Notes: generated by a model not told the origin, from the letters alone. DNA of 64,000 nucleotides from Ancylobacter polymorphus (GCF_030813495.1 NZ_JAUSUI010000008.1:124001-188000); one strand, 5' to 3'; numbered from the stretch's first letter, positions 25,065 to 35,902 are shown. Translations and numbers: made by a program.

Positions 25065-26825
25065 ATGAAACGGTCCTCCTCCGCCTCGTCGCTGCTGCAG
25101 GCTGGCCGCACTCTGTTCCGTGAGCTCAGTCCAGCGCGACGCCGTTCCTTCCTGCCGCTGATCGGCTTGATGCTGATCGGAGCGTTTGCCGAACTGTTTA
25201 ATCTCGGCGCGGTGGTCGTTTTCCTGTCGATCATCGCCGACCCGCAGTCGATCGCCCGTTTTCCGTTTCTGGCGGGGTTGTTCGCGCGCATCGGCGCCGA
25301 CACGCCGGCCAACTGGATGATCATCACCACCGCCTTCTTCTGCCTGTGCGCGTTGTTGGCCGCCGGGATCCGGCTGTTATTGATGAAGAAGACGCTGAGC
25401 TTCAGCTTCGGCGTCGCCTGCGAGCTCGGCTCGCGGCTGTTCTTCCAGACGCTGCATCAGGATTACGCCTATCACACCCGCCGGAACTCCAGCGAGATAC
25501 TCGCGGCGGTTGGCAAGGCCAATCAGGTGACGAGTGATATCCTCCTTCCGTTCATGAACGTGATTGTGGCGGGCGTCCTCTCTCTGTTCATCGTCGGCGG
25601 GCTGGTGTGGATCGACCCGCGGGTGGCGATGACCTCCGGGCTGGCGCTGACGGGCATTTACATCGTCACCTCCATGGTCAGTCGCGCCAGTCTGCAACGC
25701 AACAGCCTGCTCTCCGCCCGCGCCCAAAGTGAGCGAGTCAAGGTGATGCAGGAGGGCATCGGCGGCATTCGCGACATTCTGCTGGACCGTTCGCAGTCGG
25801 TTTTCACCGAGTCCTACGACCGTGCGGAAGCCGAAATCCGCGATACGCGCACCTCGACGGCGTTCGCCGCTACCGCGCCGCGCTACATCATCGAGGGGCT
25901 TGGGATCGTCGTCGTCGCCATCGTCGCCTGCGCGACCTCGCTGAGCGCTGGCGGGCTGACGCAGGCGCTGCCGGTTCTGGGCGCGCTGGCGCTCGGCGCG
26001 CAGCGGCTGCTTCCCTTGTTGCAGCAGATCTATTCCGGCTGGGCGACCACGGTCGGCAACCGGCAGGCGCTGTTCGACCTTGAGGAATTGCTGCGGCGGA
26101 CCGTGCCGCCCGAACCTTCCCCGGACGTGTCGATCGCCTTCCGGGAAAGCCTGGTCATTGATCGCGTGGGCTATCGCTACAGCGAGGGCGGGCGGCTGGC
26201 GCTGGTCGATGTCAGCCTAACCATTCCCCGCGGCGCCCGGGTCGGCATTGCCGGCAAGACCGGCAGCGGCAAGTCGACGCTGATGGACATCATCATCGGG
26301 CTGCTTGAGCCGACGCAGGGCGAAATCCGCGTCGACGGCGTGCCGCTGACGGCCACCAACCGCCATGCCTGGCAGCGCCACATCGCCCATGTGCCGCAGG
26401 CGATCTTCCTCTCCGATGCCAGCGTCGCCGAGAACATCGCCTTCGGTGTGCGCCCGTCCGAGATCGACCATGAACGTGTGCGCCGCGCGGCCGAGCAAGC
26501 GGAACTGGCGGAGGTGATCGCGGGCCTTCCCCAGGGCTACGAGACGCGGGTGGGCGAGCGCGGCATCCAGCTTTCCGGTGGGCAGCGCCAGCGCATCGGC
26601 ATCGCCCGCGCGCTTTACAAGCAGGCCTCGGTGCTGGTGTTCGACGAGGCGACCAGCGCGCTCGACAACGACACCGAAAGCGCGGTGATGCAGGCCATCG
26701 ACCGGCTGGATCGGGATCTGACCATCCTCATCATCGCCCACCGGCTGACGACGCTCGAAGGCTGCGACGAGATCATCCGGCTGGAGAAGGGCGTCGCCGT
26801 GGTACAGGAAAAAATCGCATCGTAA
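25065..26825 (+). CDS. pglK: PglK-like ABC transporter, lipid-linked oligosaccharide flippase
   Basis: A 586-residue half-transporter with fused domains. There are six membrane spans in residues 25-320, then an ATPase with Walker A GIAGKTGSGKST (about 396-407), signature IQLSGGQRQRIGIARAL and Walker B SVLVFDEATSALDN. Size, order and the N-terminal segment resemble PglK/WlaB, which flips undecaprenyl-linked oligosaccharide across the inner membrane using ATP. Its place after pglC-D-E-F homologues supports this, although a lipid A exporter-like MsbA role cannot be excluded. The gene ends 4 bases before IS debris, so its 3' flank has been rearranged. Confidence 0.85.
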   Translation: MKRSSSASSLLQAGRTLFRELSPARRRSFLPLIGLMLIGAFAELFNLGAVVVFLSIIADPQSIARFPFLAGLFARIGADTPANWMIITTAFFCLCALLAAGIRLLLMKKTLSFSFGVACELGSRLFFQTLHQDYAYHTRRNSSEILAAVGKANQVTSDILLPFMNVIVAGVLSLFIVGGLVWIDPRVAMTSGLALTGIYIVTSMVSRASLQRNSLLSARAQSERVKVMQEGIGGIRDILLDRSQSVFTESYDRAEAEIRDTRTSTAFAATAPRYIIEGLGIVVVAIVACATSLSAGGLTQALPVLGALALGAQRLLPLLQQIYSGWATTVGNRQALFDLEELLRRTVPPEPSPDVSIAFRESLVIDRVGYRYSEGGRLALVDVSLTIPRGARVGIAGKTGSGKSTLMDIIIGLLEPTQGEIRVDGVPLTATNRHAWQRHIAHVPQAIFLSDASVAENIAFGVRPSEIDHERVRRAAEQAELAEVIAGLPQGYETRVGERGIQLSGGQRQRIGIARALYKQASVLVFDEATSALDNDTESAVMQAIDRLDRDLTILIIAHRLTTLEGCDEIIRLEKGVAVVQEKIAS

Positions 26826-26829
26826 GCAC

Positions 26830-27360
26830 CTAGAGCGCAATCCGAACAGGTTGTCCATGACGATGATGTCGTCGGGGCGCAGTTCCGGGATCAACAGCTT
26901 GTCGAGATAGATCTCGAAGGTGTCGCGGTTGATCGGCCCATTCAGCACGGAGGTGTGCGATGACGCCGTGAAGTGTCAGCGCGCCGACGAAGGTCGTGGC
27001 CTTCCAATGGTCACGCGGCACACTCACCCGAAGCGGCTCGCCGCTCCGGCAGCGCCCATGGCGGCGCGCCATGTCGGTCGAGGCCCAGGTCTCGTCGATG
27101 AACACCAGTCAGTCGGGTTCAAGGTCCAGCTGATCCTCGAACCGTCGTTCGCGCAGAATGAGGACCTCCACGCGGTCCTGTTCGGCGGTGTGTGCGGTCT
27201 TTTTGCGCGTGATGGCGTGCCGAGCGAAGAAGCGTTGGATCGTGCCGACGCGAAGGCCAGACCCTGCTTCGCCAGGCTCGCGCGAACGTCGTTGATCGTG
27301 GCGTTCTGACCCGGGCCGGGTGCCGCCACCACAGCGTCATAGTGCGCCTCGATCCGATCC
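26830..27360 (-). pseudogene. IS630-family transposase remnant
   Basis: On the minus strand, broken frames together read as an IS630-type transposase: ATINDVRASLAKQGLAF (helix-turn-helix end), FIDETWASTDMARRHGRC (first catalytic Asp), then NGPINRDTFEIYLDKLLIP and PDDIIVMDNLF (second Asp). At least two frameshifts separate these blocks, and the C-terminus is cut at about 26830. It is non-functional and marks a junction directly behind the flippase gene. Confidence 0.85.
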
Positions 27361-27379
27361 TCCCCCGTTCAGTGGACAC

Positions 27380-28130
27380 CCATGTTAGCTTTTGCGAGCT
27401 TCACAGGAGTGTTCGTTGGGCACACGGCGTCGGGTGTTTCCGGAGGCGTTCAAGCGGGAGGCCGTTGAGCGGGTGGCCTTCAGCGGGTTTCCACCTTACA
27501 GGTGGTGCGGGAGCTGGGGTGGCACGAGACGGTTCTGCGGCGGTGGGTGAGAGACCTCGCCCCTCAGGCGACGGGGCCGGCGCGGCGCCCGATCCCGCAG
27601 GTGGCGGTCCCGTCGCCGGCCGACCTAGCGGCGGCGAATGCCCGGCTCAGGCGGGAGAATGAGTGCCTGCGGATGGAGCGCGATATCCTAAAAAAGCCGC
27701 GCTCATCTTCGGAGCGGCCTCCCGATGACGTTCGGGCTCGTCGATGAGCATCGCGTTGTGTGGCCAGTCCGTGTGATGTGCGAAGCCCTGGGGCTGTCCG
27801 CCAGCGGCTATTATGCCTGGCGCGCCCGGCCGGAGAGTTCGCGCGCGCAGACCAACCGGGCACTCACCGATGACACCCGCCTGATCCATGCGGTGCTGCG
27901 GGGGCACGGTCGGCGCGTGGGCCGTTCCCGGGTCGAGCGGCTGATGCGCCGCGCCAGTATCCGCGGGCTGGCGGCCTTGCCACGGCGCACGCGGACGACC
28001 GCCAGCCGCCATTGCTTTCCGATCGCTCCCAAGGGGCTCGCCCGCAACTTCATGACCCAGGCCCCGAACCAGGTCTGGCTGGCGTAGCTCACCTACATTC
28101 CCACAGGCGAGGGCTGGCTAACCCGGTCCA
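27380..28130 (+). pseudogene. IS3-family element remnant (orfA and orfB broken)
   Basis: orfA begins near 27415 (LGTRRRVFPEAFKREAVERV), shifts frame near 27490, then continues VVRELGWHETVLRRWVRDL and RLRRENECLRMERDILKK before another shift. orfB starts at the ATG at 27725 (MTFGLVDEHRVVWPV) and is stopped by TAG at 28085 in VWLA*LTYIPTGEGWL, just at the first DDE block; the catalytic core is missing. GTGGACACC at 27371 looks like the element's left end. No intact transposase can be made. Confidence 0.88.
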
Positions 28131-28149
28131 CTTTTTCAGGGGAAGATCA

Positions 28150-28233
28150 GACCATTTCCTGGGTCGCGACCACATGATCGGCCCGATAGCTGAAGCGGGG
28201 ATCGACCGCCGGCGAGAAGCGCGAGAAGGTGTC
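28150..28233 (-). pseudogene. Fragment of an IS3-family (IS407-like) orfB
   Basis: The reverse complement reads DTFSRFSPAVDPRFSYRADHVV, nearly the same as the internal part of the IS3 orfB at 33830-33890 on the other strand. Only about 28 codons remain. It lies between the broken IS3 element and the glycosyltransferase gene. Confidence 0.82.
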
Positions 28234-28251
28234 TGACGTTGCCCCTCCTGG

Positions 28252-29520
28252 CTACATGTCTTTGCCATAGTCGGCGATGGCGGCGTAGAGGACCTCGGCA
28301 AAAGCCTGCGTTCCCTTGTCGAAGGACAGTTCCCGCTCATAGAAGGCCCGCCCGCGTTCGCCCATCAGCGCACGCTCGGCGGGGTCGAGAGCGGCGAGTT
28401 GCAGCACGGCCGCCGCCAGCGCCGCGGAATCCTCCGGCGGCACGGCGAGGCCGGCGCCGGACGCCCGCAGCATGTCAGCCCCATCGCCCGCCACGGCCAT
28501 GAGGATCGGCCGGCCGGCAGCGAGATAGGCCTGCGTCTTCGACGGCACGGTGATGGCGAACAGCGGATCGTCCTTGAGATGGACCAGCAGCACATCCGCC
28601 GCCGCCAGCCACGGGCCCACCTCCGCCTTCGCCACGCGCGGCAAGAATTGGACATTGGCCAGCCCGCGCGCGGCGGCCGCCTGCTTCAGCCGCTCCGTCT
28701 CCAGCCCGTCGCCGAGGAGGCAGAACGCGATCCGCGGATGCGCTTGCGCGAGATGCGCCGCCGCATCGAGCACCGTGTCCAGCCCCTGCGCCCGGCCGAG
28801 ATTGCCGGCGAACAGCACGCGGAACGGACCCGGCTCGGCAAAGGCGGCGGGCGGCGCGGGGGCAACCCCGCCGGTCTCGATGTGGTCGCCCCAATTATGG
28901 ATCACCCGGACGCGCGCAGGCGCGACGCCGCGCTCGATCAGCAGCCGGCGAAACCCTTCCGACTGGGCGATGACCCGGTCCATCCGCCGCCAGGTCCAGC
29001 GGCAGACCCGGCCGATCAGCGCGAGAAGCCGCTCGCTGCTGATCATTCCCGTGGCGCGTAGCGTGTCCGGCCACATGTCCTGAACATCGACCACGACCGG
29101 GATGCGGCGGACAAACCCCGCCAGCGCCGCCGCGACCGCGACCATGATCGGGGGATGATAGGCGAGGATGACATCGCTGCGGCGGGCGAAGCAGGTGAGG
29201 TAGACGAGGACAGAGGCGAAGAAGCTGAGATAGTTGAGGCTGCGGCCGATGCGGCTGCTGTCGTGGCTGGGATAGAGCGGCAGCCGCGTCAGCAGGACGT
29301 TGCCCACCTGCCGGCGGTCCATCGGCCGGATCGTGTAGCCCTCATAGACCTTGCCGCCGGGATAGTTCGGAAAACCCGTTACCACCTCGACCTCGAAGCC
29401 GAGAGCGTGCAGCCGCTCGGCAAAGGCCAAGCCCTTATTGGCGGTCGGCTCCGGATCGAACCATTGCGTCACATAGAGCAGACGCGGGCGGGCCGGCGAC
29501 ACCGGGGGCACCTGTGTCAC
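28252..29520 (-). CDS. WbuB-like glycosyltransferase family 4
   Basis: A 422-residue cytoplasmic GT-B transferase. The N-terminal YVTQWFDPEPTANKG and GFPNYPGGKVYEGY mark the WbuB group, which transfers L-fucosamine or related 6-deoxy-amino sugars; the C-terminal PSKTQAYLAAGRPIL is the nucleotide-sugar site. The GTG start at 29520 overlaps the stop of the upstream 2-epimerase by 4 bases. It is the last gene of a leftward cassette for an L-amino-sugar donor, so it most likely uses UDP-L-QuiNAc or UDP-L-FucNAc. The broken transferase at 19520 belongs to the same family. Confidence 0.87.
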   Translation of the reverse strand: MTQVPPVSPARPRLLYVTQWFDPEPTANKGLAFAERLHALGFEVEVVTGFPNYPGGKVYEGYTIRPMDRRQVGNVLLTRLPLYPSHDSSRIGRSLNYLSFFASVLVYLTCFARRSDVILAYHPPIMVAVAAALAGFVRRIPVVVDVQDMWPDTLRATGMISSERLLALIGRVCRWTWRRMDRVIAQSEGFRRLLIERGVAPARVRVIHNWGDHIETGGVAPAPPAAFAEPGPFRVLFAGNLGRAQGLDTVLDAAAHLAQAHPRIAFCLLGDGLETERLKQAAAARGLANVQFLPRVAKAEVGPWLAAADVLLVHLKDDPLFAITVPSKTQAYLAAGRPILMAVAGDGADMLRASGAGLAVPPEDSAALAAAVLQLAALDPAERALMGERGRAFYERELSFDKGTQAFAEVLYAAIADYGKDM

Positions 29521-30662
29521 GCGAGGTCGTTCCCGCGAATGCCGTCCCAGGCATTGGACAGCGGCGCGGTTCCCAGGAGAAGGCTGACGACGCGCTCGGA
29601 CGTGTTGGTCACCTGGTAATCCTCCGGCACCGGATAAGGCAGGCCCGCTGCCGTGCGTTCGGCGAAGAGGCGGGTGGCGAGATCGACGCCGCGAAGGATG
29701 GCCGCGCCGGAAAGGCCCGTCATGAGGATCGCCCCGGTGTCCAGCGCCTCCGGCCGCTCGATCGCGTCGCGCGGCGTGACGGCGGGAAAGCCGAGAATCG
29801 AGGCTTCCTCGGCGATGGTGCCGCTGTCGGAAATGGCGCAGAAGGCCTTCATCTGCAGCCGGTTATAGTCATGGAAGCCGAAGGGCTTCATGAAGCTCAC
29901 GCGCGCATCCGCCACCAGCCCGGCCGCCTCCAGCCGCTTGCGGGTGCGCGGATGGGTGGAGACGATGACCGGCTTGTCGTAGCGAATTGCCAGTTCGGAC
30001 AGCGTGCCGACGAGTTCGCCCAGACGGTCGGCGCGGTCGACATTCTCCTCGCGGTGCAGCGAGACGATGAAATAGCCGCGCGGCGCGAGGCCGAGCCGCT
30101 CCAGAACGTCAGAGGCCTCGATGCGCGGGCGGTAATATTCCAGCACCTCGCGCATGGGTGAGCCCGTGAGATAGATGCGCCGGTGTGGCAACCCCTCGGC
30201 GATGAGGTGGCGCCGCGCATGCTCGGTATAGACGAGGTTGAAGTCGGCGATGTGGTCGACCAGCCGGCGGTTGGTCTCCTCCGGCACATTGCCGTCGAAG
30301 GAGCGGTTGCCGGCCTCCATGTGGTAGACGGGGATCTTCATCCGCCGCGCCATCAGGGCGGAGATGGCCGAATTGGTATCGCCGAGGATCAGCACCGCAT
30401 CAGGCCGCTCGGCGGCGAGCACCTTCTCGCTCTCGATCAGGATTTTGCCCAGCGTCTCGCCGAGCGAGCCGCCGCCGGTACCGAGGAAATGGTCGGGCCG
30501 GCGCACGCCGAGATCCTCGAAGAACACCTCGTTCAGCTCATAATCATAGTTCTGTCCGGTATGGACGAGGCGATGCTGGCAATAGGCGTCGAGCCGCGCC
30601 ATGACGCGGGACAGGCGGATGATCTCGGGCCGTGTGCCCAATATCGTCATGACCTTGAGCAT
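29517..30662 (-). CDS. UDP-N-acetyl-hexosamine 2-epimerase, WbjD/FnlC/WbvD type
   Basis: A 381-residue non-hydrolysing 2-epimerase. Motifs include GTRPEIIRLSRVM at the N-terminus, LILGDTNSA, YHMEAGNRSF and PEETNRRLVDH; the C-terminal SDSGTIAEEASILGFPAV form is typical of enzymes acting on 6-deoxy-L-hexosamines. It performs the third step of the UDP-L-QuiNAc/UDP-L-FucNAc pathway. One base overlaps the reductase stop (TAATG), and it overlaps the transferase start, so all three are coupled. A second epimerase at 56009 has the more standard WecB motifs. Confidence 0.9.
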   Translation of the reverse strand: MLKVMTILGTRPEIIRLSRVMARLDAYCQHRLVHTGQNYDYELNEVFFEDLGVRRPDHFLGTGGGSLGETLGKILIESEKVLAAERPDAVLILGDTNSAISALMARRMKIPVYHMEAGNRSFDGNVPEETNRRLVDHIADFNLVYTEHARRHLIAEGLPHRRIYLTGSPMREVLEYYRPRIEASDVLERLGLAPRGYFIVSLHREENVDRADRLGELVGTLSELAIRYDKPVIVSTHPRTRKRLEAAGLVADARVSFMKPFGFHDYNRLQMKAFCAISDSGTIAEEASILGFPAVTPRDAIERPEALDTGAILMTGLSGAAILRGVDLATRLFAERTAAGLPYPVPEDYQVTNTSERVVSLLLGTAPLSNAWDGIRGNDLA

Positions 30663-31561
30663 TATTTTATCCCAGAGAATGGCCGGATGCCGTCTTCCTC
30701 GCGCTGTGCATAGACATCGTGCAGTTCCTGCAGCAGCGTGGGCCAGTCGGGCGGCGCGTAACCGGTCGCGGCGCGGAATCGATCGGAGCGCAGCGAGCGG
30801 TCGATCACCGGTTCGGACCGCGGTATGATCTCGATCGACTTGCCATAAACGCGGGCGACGAGACGAAGCAGGTCGTGCTTGCTGATGGGCGCCGCCGAGA
30901 GGTGATACAGCCCGCGCAGTCCGGCATTCGGCAGAACATGACGCGCCAGCACCCGCGCAAACTCCACGGTCGTGACCCCGGAAAAAATTGCGCGGGTAAA
31001 ACCGTAGACCGGTCCTTCCTGTGCGAGGAACCAGTCGATCAGCGAATGATAGCTTCCGAGTTCATGGCCGACCAGCGAGGTGCGCAGGGTGAGCGCGTGG
31101 GGTTGATCGACCTCGCCGAGCAGCTTGCTTCGCCCGTAGAGATCGGTGGCATTCGCCACGTCGTCTTCGCTGTAATGGCCGCGCACGCCGTCGAAGACGC
31201 AGTCGGTGCTGACATGCACGAGGCGCGCGCCCGCCTCCCCACACAGGCGCGCCAGCTGGTGCGGCAGAACGGCGTTGATCGGCAGGGCGAGGAGCGGGTC
31301 CTCGGCACCGGACACCTGCTTGATAACGCCGATCGCATTGACGACGACATCGGCCCCGCACTCGGCGAGAAGGGCCCGCAACCCGTCGAGATCGTGGATG
31401 TCGGCCAGCCACCGCACGGCGCCGGGAGGGAGAAAGGGCAGTTGGACGGCCGCGTCCGGCCGGCGGGTCACGGCGATCACGTCGAGCCCTGGTTCGCGCG
31501 CCAGCACCCGCGCCACCCCATTGCCGAGCATGCCGAGCGCGCCGAGAATGACCACCTTCAT
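30662..31561 (-). CDS. RmlD-like 4-ketoreductase, WbvR type
   Basis: A 299-residue SDR protein resembling dTDP-4-dehydrorhamnose reductase. The N-terminal LGALGMLGNGVARVLAR binds NAD(P)H, STDCVFDG is a family motif and YGRSK gives the catalytic Tyr and Lys. In Vibrio-type clusters a RmlD-like protein (WbvR) in this position, rather than the longer two-domain CapF/WbjC, is linked to UDP-L-quinovosamine formation instead of L-fucosamine. That distinction is known for the family but is inferred here. It lies between the dehydratase/epimerase gene (46 bases) and the 2-epimerase gene (1 base overlap). Confidence 0.85.
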   Translation of the reverse strand: MKVVILGALGMLGNGVARVLAREPGLDVIAVTRRPDAAVQLPFLPPGAVRWLADIHDLDGLRALLAECGADVVVNAIGVIKQVSGAEDPLLALPINAVLPHQLARLCGEAGARLVHVSTDCVFDGVRGHYSEDDVANATDLYGRSKLLGEVDQPHALTLRTSLVGHELGSYHSLIDWFLAQEGPVYGFTRAIFSGVTTVEFARVLARHVLPNAGLRGLYHLSAAPISKHDLLRLVARVYGKSIEIIPRSEPVIDRSLRSDRFRAATGYAPPDWPTLLQELHDVYAQREEDGIRPFSGIK

Positions 31562-31607
31562 GGAGTCGGATGCCTCCTGTCCCGAAGCGCCGCCGCGCCA
31601 GCGCGGC

Positions 31608-32630
31608 TCACGACATCGCGCCTTCAAGCTCGGCAACGACCTCCGGCAGCGTCAGCAGCAGCGCCTTCACCTCTGCGACGCCGAGCCGCTCAGTGTTGTG
31701 CGAGTGGTAATCGTGCTGGCCGATCGTTTCGGTGTCACCCTCGGAGAAATAGGGCCGGTAGTTCAGATCGCGCCCGTCCATCCGCACGCGGAAATACTCG
31801 CCCATGTCCTCGCTCTGGGTCAGCTCCTGGGCGCTGACCAGCGTCTCATAGAGCTTTTCGCCATGGCGCCAGCCGATGATTTCGACCGGGTGATCGGGGC
31901 GGCCGAACAGTTCCTTCAGCGCGGCGACGAGATCGGCGATGGTGGAGGCCGGCGCCTTGCGCACGAACAGGTCGCCCTGATGCGCGTTCTCGAAGGCATG
32001 ATGCACGAGCGCCACCGAATCGCGCAGCGGCATCAGAAAGCGCGTCATGCTCGGCTCGGTGATGGTGATCGGCGTCCCGGCCTTGATCTGCCGGATGAAC
32101 AGCGGAATCACCGAGCCGCGCGAGGCCATGACATTGCCATAGCGCACCAGCGAGACCGTGGTCGCCGCCCCGGGGCCGATGGAGCGGGCCATGGCCAGGG
32201 CGAGCTTCTCCATCATCGCCTTGGAGATGCCCATGGCGTTGACCGGGAACACGGCCTTGTCGGTGGAGAGGAACACCGCCGAGCGCACGCCCGCCGCCAC
32301 CGCCGCGCGCACCACATTCTCCGAGCCGAGAATGTTGGTCCGCACCGCCTCCATCGGGAAGAACTCGCAGGAAGGCACCTGCTTGAGTGCCGCCGCGTGA
32401 AAGACGCGCGTCGCGCCCGCCATCGCCCGGTCGACACTGTCGCGGTCGCGCACATCGCCGATGTAGAATCGCACATTGCCGCTGCGCAGGGTGTTGCGCA
32501 GCATGTCCTGCTTTTCCTCGTCGCGGCTGAAGATGCGGATTTCTGGACACCCCCTGGCAAGCAGGTCCTGCAGCATGGTGCGGCCGAACGAGCCCGTGCC
32601 GCCGGTGATCAGAACACATTCACGCTGCAT
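31608..32630 (-). CDS. Inverting UDP-GlcNAc 4,6-dehydratase/5-epimerase, WbjB/FnlA/CapE type
   Basis: A 340-residue soluble SDR enzyme that converts UDP-GlcNAc to UDP-2-acetamido-2,6-dideoxy-beta-L-arabino-hexos-4-ulose. It has GGTGSFGRTM at the N-terminus, STDKA, and NAMGISK with Met in place of the usual Tyr, as in this group. It lacks the membrane domain of the PglF-like enzyme at 22806, so the two feed different pathways. It is the first gene of a four-gene leftward cassette, directly bordered upstream by IS debris, which implies the cassette was inserted as a unit. Confidence 0.92.
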   Translation of the reverse strand: MQRECVLITGGTGSFGRTMLQDLLARGCPEIRIFSRDEEKQDMLRNTLRSGNVRFYIGDVRDRDSVDRAMAGATRVFHAAALKQVPSCEFFPMEAVRTNILGSENVVRAAVAAGVRSAVFLSTDKAVFPVNAMGISKAMMEKLALAMARSIGPGAATTVSLVRYGNVMASRGSVIPLFIRQIKAGTPITITEPSMTRFLMPLRDSVALVHHAFENAHQGDLFVRKAPASTIADLVAALKELFGRPDHPVEIIGWRHGEKLYETLVSAQELTQSEDMGEYFRVRMDGRDLNYRPYFSEGDTETIGQHDYHSHNTERLGVAEVKALLLTLPEVVAELEGAMS

Positions 32631-32814
32631 CTATGTGTGCCCCCCGGCTTCCCAGCCATAAGCCGCTCTACAGCCTGAAGTTAAGCCAGCGCGCGATCTC
32701 AAGCGCCGGGAACCGAATGCAGATGCTGGTTCCTGATTCGACGCGCTCGGAGCTTATGCCCTGAATTATGAAATCAGCAATGACGCGAGCCCCGTCCGCT
32801 GGCGAATTTGGGGC

Positions 32815-33190
32815 AGTGTCCGTTGGAAACTGAACCGCGCCGAGTTTCCCCGGAGGCCATTTCGTTTGAGGCACGCCGCCATGGCTGCCTGCTCCAGCAT
32901 GGCATAATAACGCGCCTCGACCTCGGCCGGCGGGATGTTGCCGACAGGCTCTAGCAGCCGGTGTTTGTTGAACCAGTCGACCTGTGCAAGCGTGGCAAAC
33001 TCGGCGGCCTCGAAGCTCCGCCAGGGTCCGCGGCAGTGTATCAGCTCCGCCTTGTAGAGCCCGTTGATCGTCTCGGCGAGAGCATTGTTATGGCTGTCGC
33101 CGATGGTGCACCAGGCCGCCGCGATGGATGGGCCGTCGTTCATGCAGGGCTTGCTCCAGCGCGTCGAGCACGAAGCTGGCATGTGCGGTT
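32815..33190 (-). pseudogene. 3' fragment of an IS3-family orfB
   Basis: The minus strand reads DSHNNALAETINGLYKAELI, WRSFEAAEFATLAQVDWFN and NIPPAEVEARYYAMLEQAA, the C-terminal third of an IS3 transposase with its catalytic Glu. Before it, VLDALEQALHERRP is in another frame, with roughly 25 codons (the DRGSQY block) missing between them. The normal stop seems mutated to Cys. It is a dead fragment abutting a second IS3 element on the plus strand. Confidence 0.87.
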
Positions 33191-34260
33191 CGCGATACGC
33201 GCCAGCCGCCGTACTTCAGCTGGAAGAAGAAATACGAGGGGCTCGCCCCGCTCGAGATGCGTCGGCTGAAGCAGGTCGAGGATGAGAACACGAAGCTGCG
33301 CAAGCTCGTCGCCGACCTCTCCCTCGACCGGGAGATGCTGCAGGATCATCCGGCCTATAATCGATCCACCGGATCGATTTCTTAACGGCCTTCTATCCGC
33401 CGAAAAATCTGAGGCCTGGTCGCAAGCGCGAGCTCGTCGGCATGATGTGTGGCGAGTGGCAGGTGTCGATCCGCCGGGCCTGTGCGGCCCTGGAGTTCGA
33501 CCGGTCCACCTACCACCACAGATCCTGCCGGCCCGACCAGGCCCCATTGACGGCCCGCATCAGGACGATCTGTGAAACGCGTGTCCGCTATGGCTACAGA
33601 CGCGTGCAAGTGCTGCCGCGCCGGGAGGGCTGGGTGATCAACCAGAAGCGAACCCGTCGGATCTACAACGAGTTAGGCCTGCAACTGCGCAACAAGACGC
33701 CGAAGCGTCGGGTGAAAGCGAAGTTGCGGGAGGATCGGGCGCCGGCCACACGGCCGAACGATGTCTGGGCGATGGACTTTGTCCACGACCAGTTGCCACC
33801 GGCCGCAAGATCCGGGTGCTGACGGTCGTCGACACCTTTTCGCGCTTCTCGCCAGTGGCCGATCCGCGTTTCAGCTATCGGGCCGAGCACGTGGTGGCCA
33901 CCCTCGAACGGGCCTGCGCCAAGGTGGGTTATCCGCGGACCATCCGGGTCGATCAGGGCTCGGAATTTATCTCCCGTGACCTCGACCGGTGGGCCTATGC
34001 GAAGGGGGTGACGCTGGACTTCTCACGGCCCGGCAAGCCCACCGACAACGCCTTCATCGAGGCATTCAACGGTCGCTTCCGGAGTGAGTGCCTGAACACG
34101 CACTGGTTCCAGACGCTTGCGGACGCGGCCGAAAAGATGGAGGCTTGGCTCAGATACTGCAATGAGGATCGGCCGCACGGCGCCATCGGCCACAAGCCCC
34201 CGATCTCGCTGCAGAACCCCGGCGGCGCACCCAGCCCACCGCCGTGAAGCAGGCCGGAAA
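33190..34260 (+). pseudogene. IS3-family (IS407-like) element, orfA truncated and orfB frameshifted
   Basis: orfA is reduced to its C-terminus (FSWKKKYEGLAPLEMRRLKQ, DLSLDREMLQD). About 40 bases of unrelated DNA then break the frame. orfB resumes near 33442 (VSIRRACAALEFDRSTYHH, RNKTPKRRVKAKLREDR, WAMDFVHDQL), shifts frame near 33800, and continues to 34247 (VLTVVDTFSRFSPVADPRF, DQGSEFISRDLDRWAY, DNAFIEAFNGRFRSECLNTH), so the three DDE residues remain but in two frames. It is inactive without frame correction. Confidence 0.9.
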
Positions 34261-34352
34261 CTCCAGCTTCCGGCGGTCCAGAAATTGGTCTCGGATCAAG
34301 GGGCATCTACCCCATCAGTGCTAAGTTAAAGAATACGCCCGCACGATGCCTA

Positions 34353-35902
<1,550 letters not shown>

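Noticed and set aside
16353..26825. A PglB-type oligosaccharyltransferase expected with the Pgl-like genes
   Set aside because: I looked for the WWDYG motif and a large multi-span protein in the window and found none. Only the Wzy_C-family ligase could do a transfer step.
25065..26825. Reading the ABC transporter as a lipid A exporter (MsbA)
   Set aside because: Possible by fold, but its place behind four Pgl-like genes and its PglK-like length favour a glycan flippase.
27688..27736. An A6G heptamer that could drive programmed -1 frameshifting between IS3 orfA and orfB
   Set aside because: Slipping by -1 leads to the normal orfA ending and a stop at 27735, not to fusion with orfB, and orfB is interrupted anyway. 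A simple base loss in the A run explains it better.
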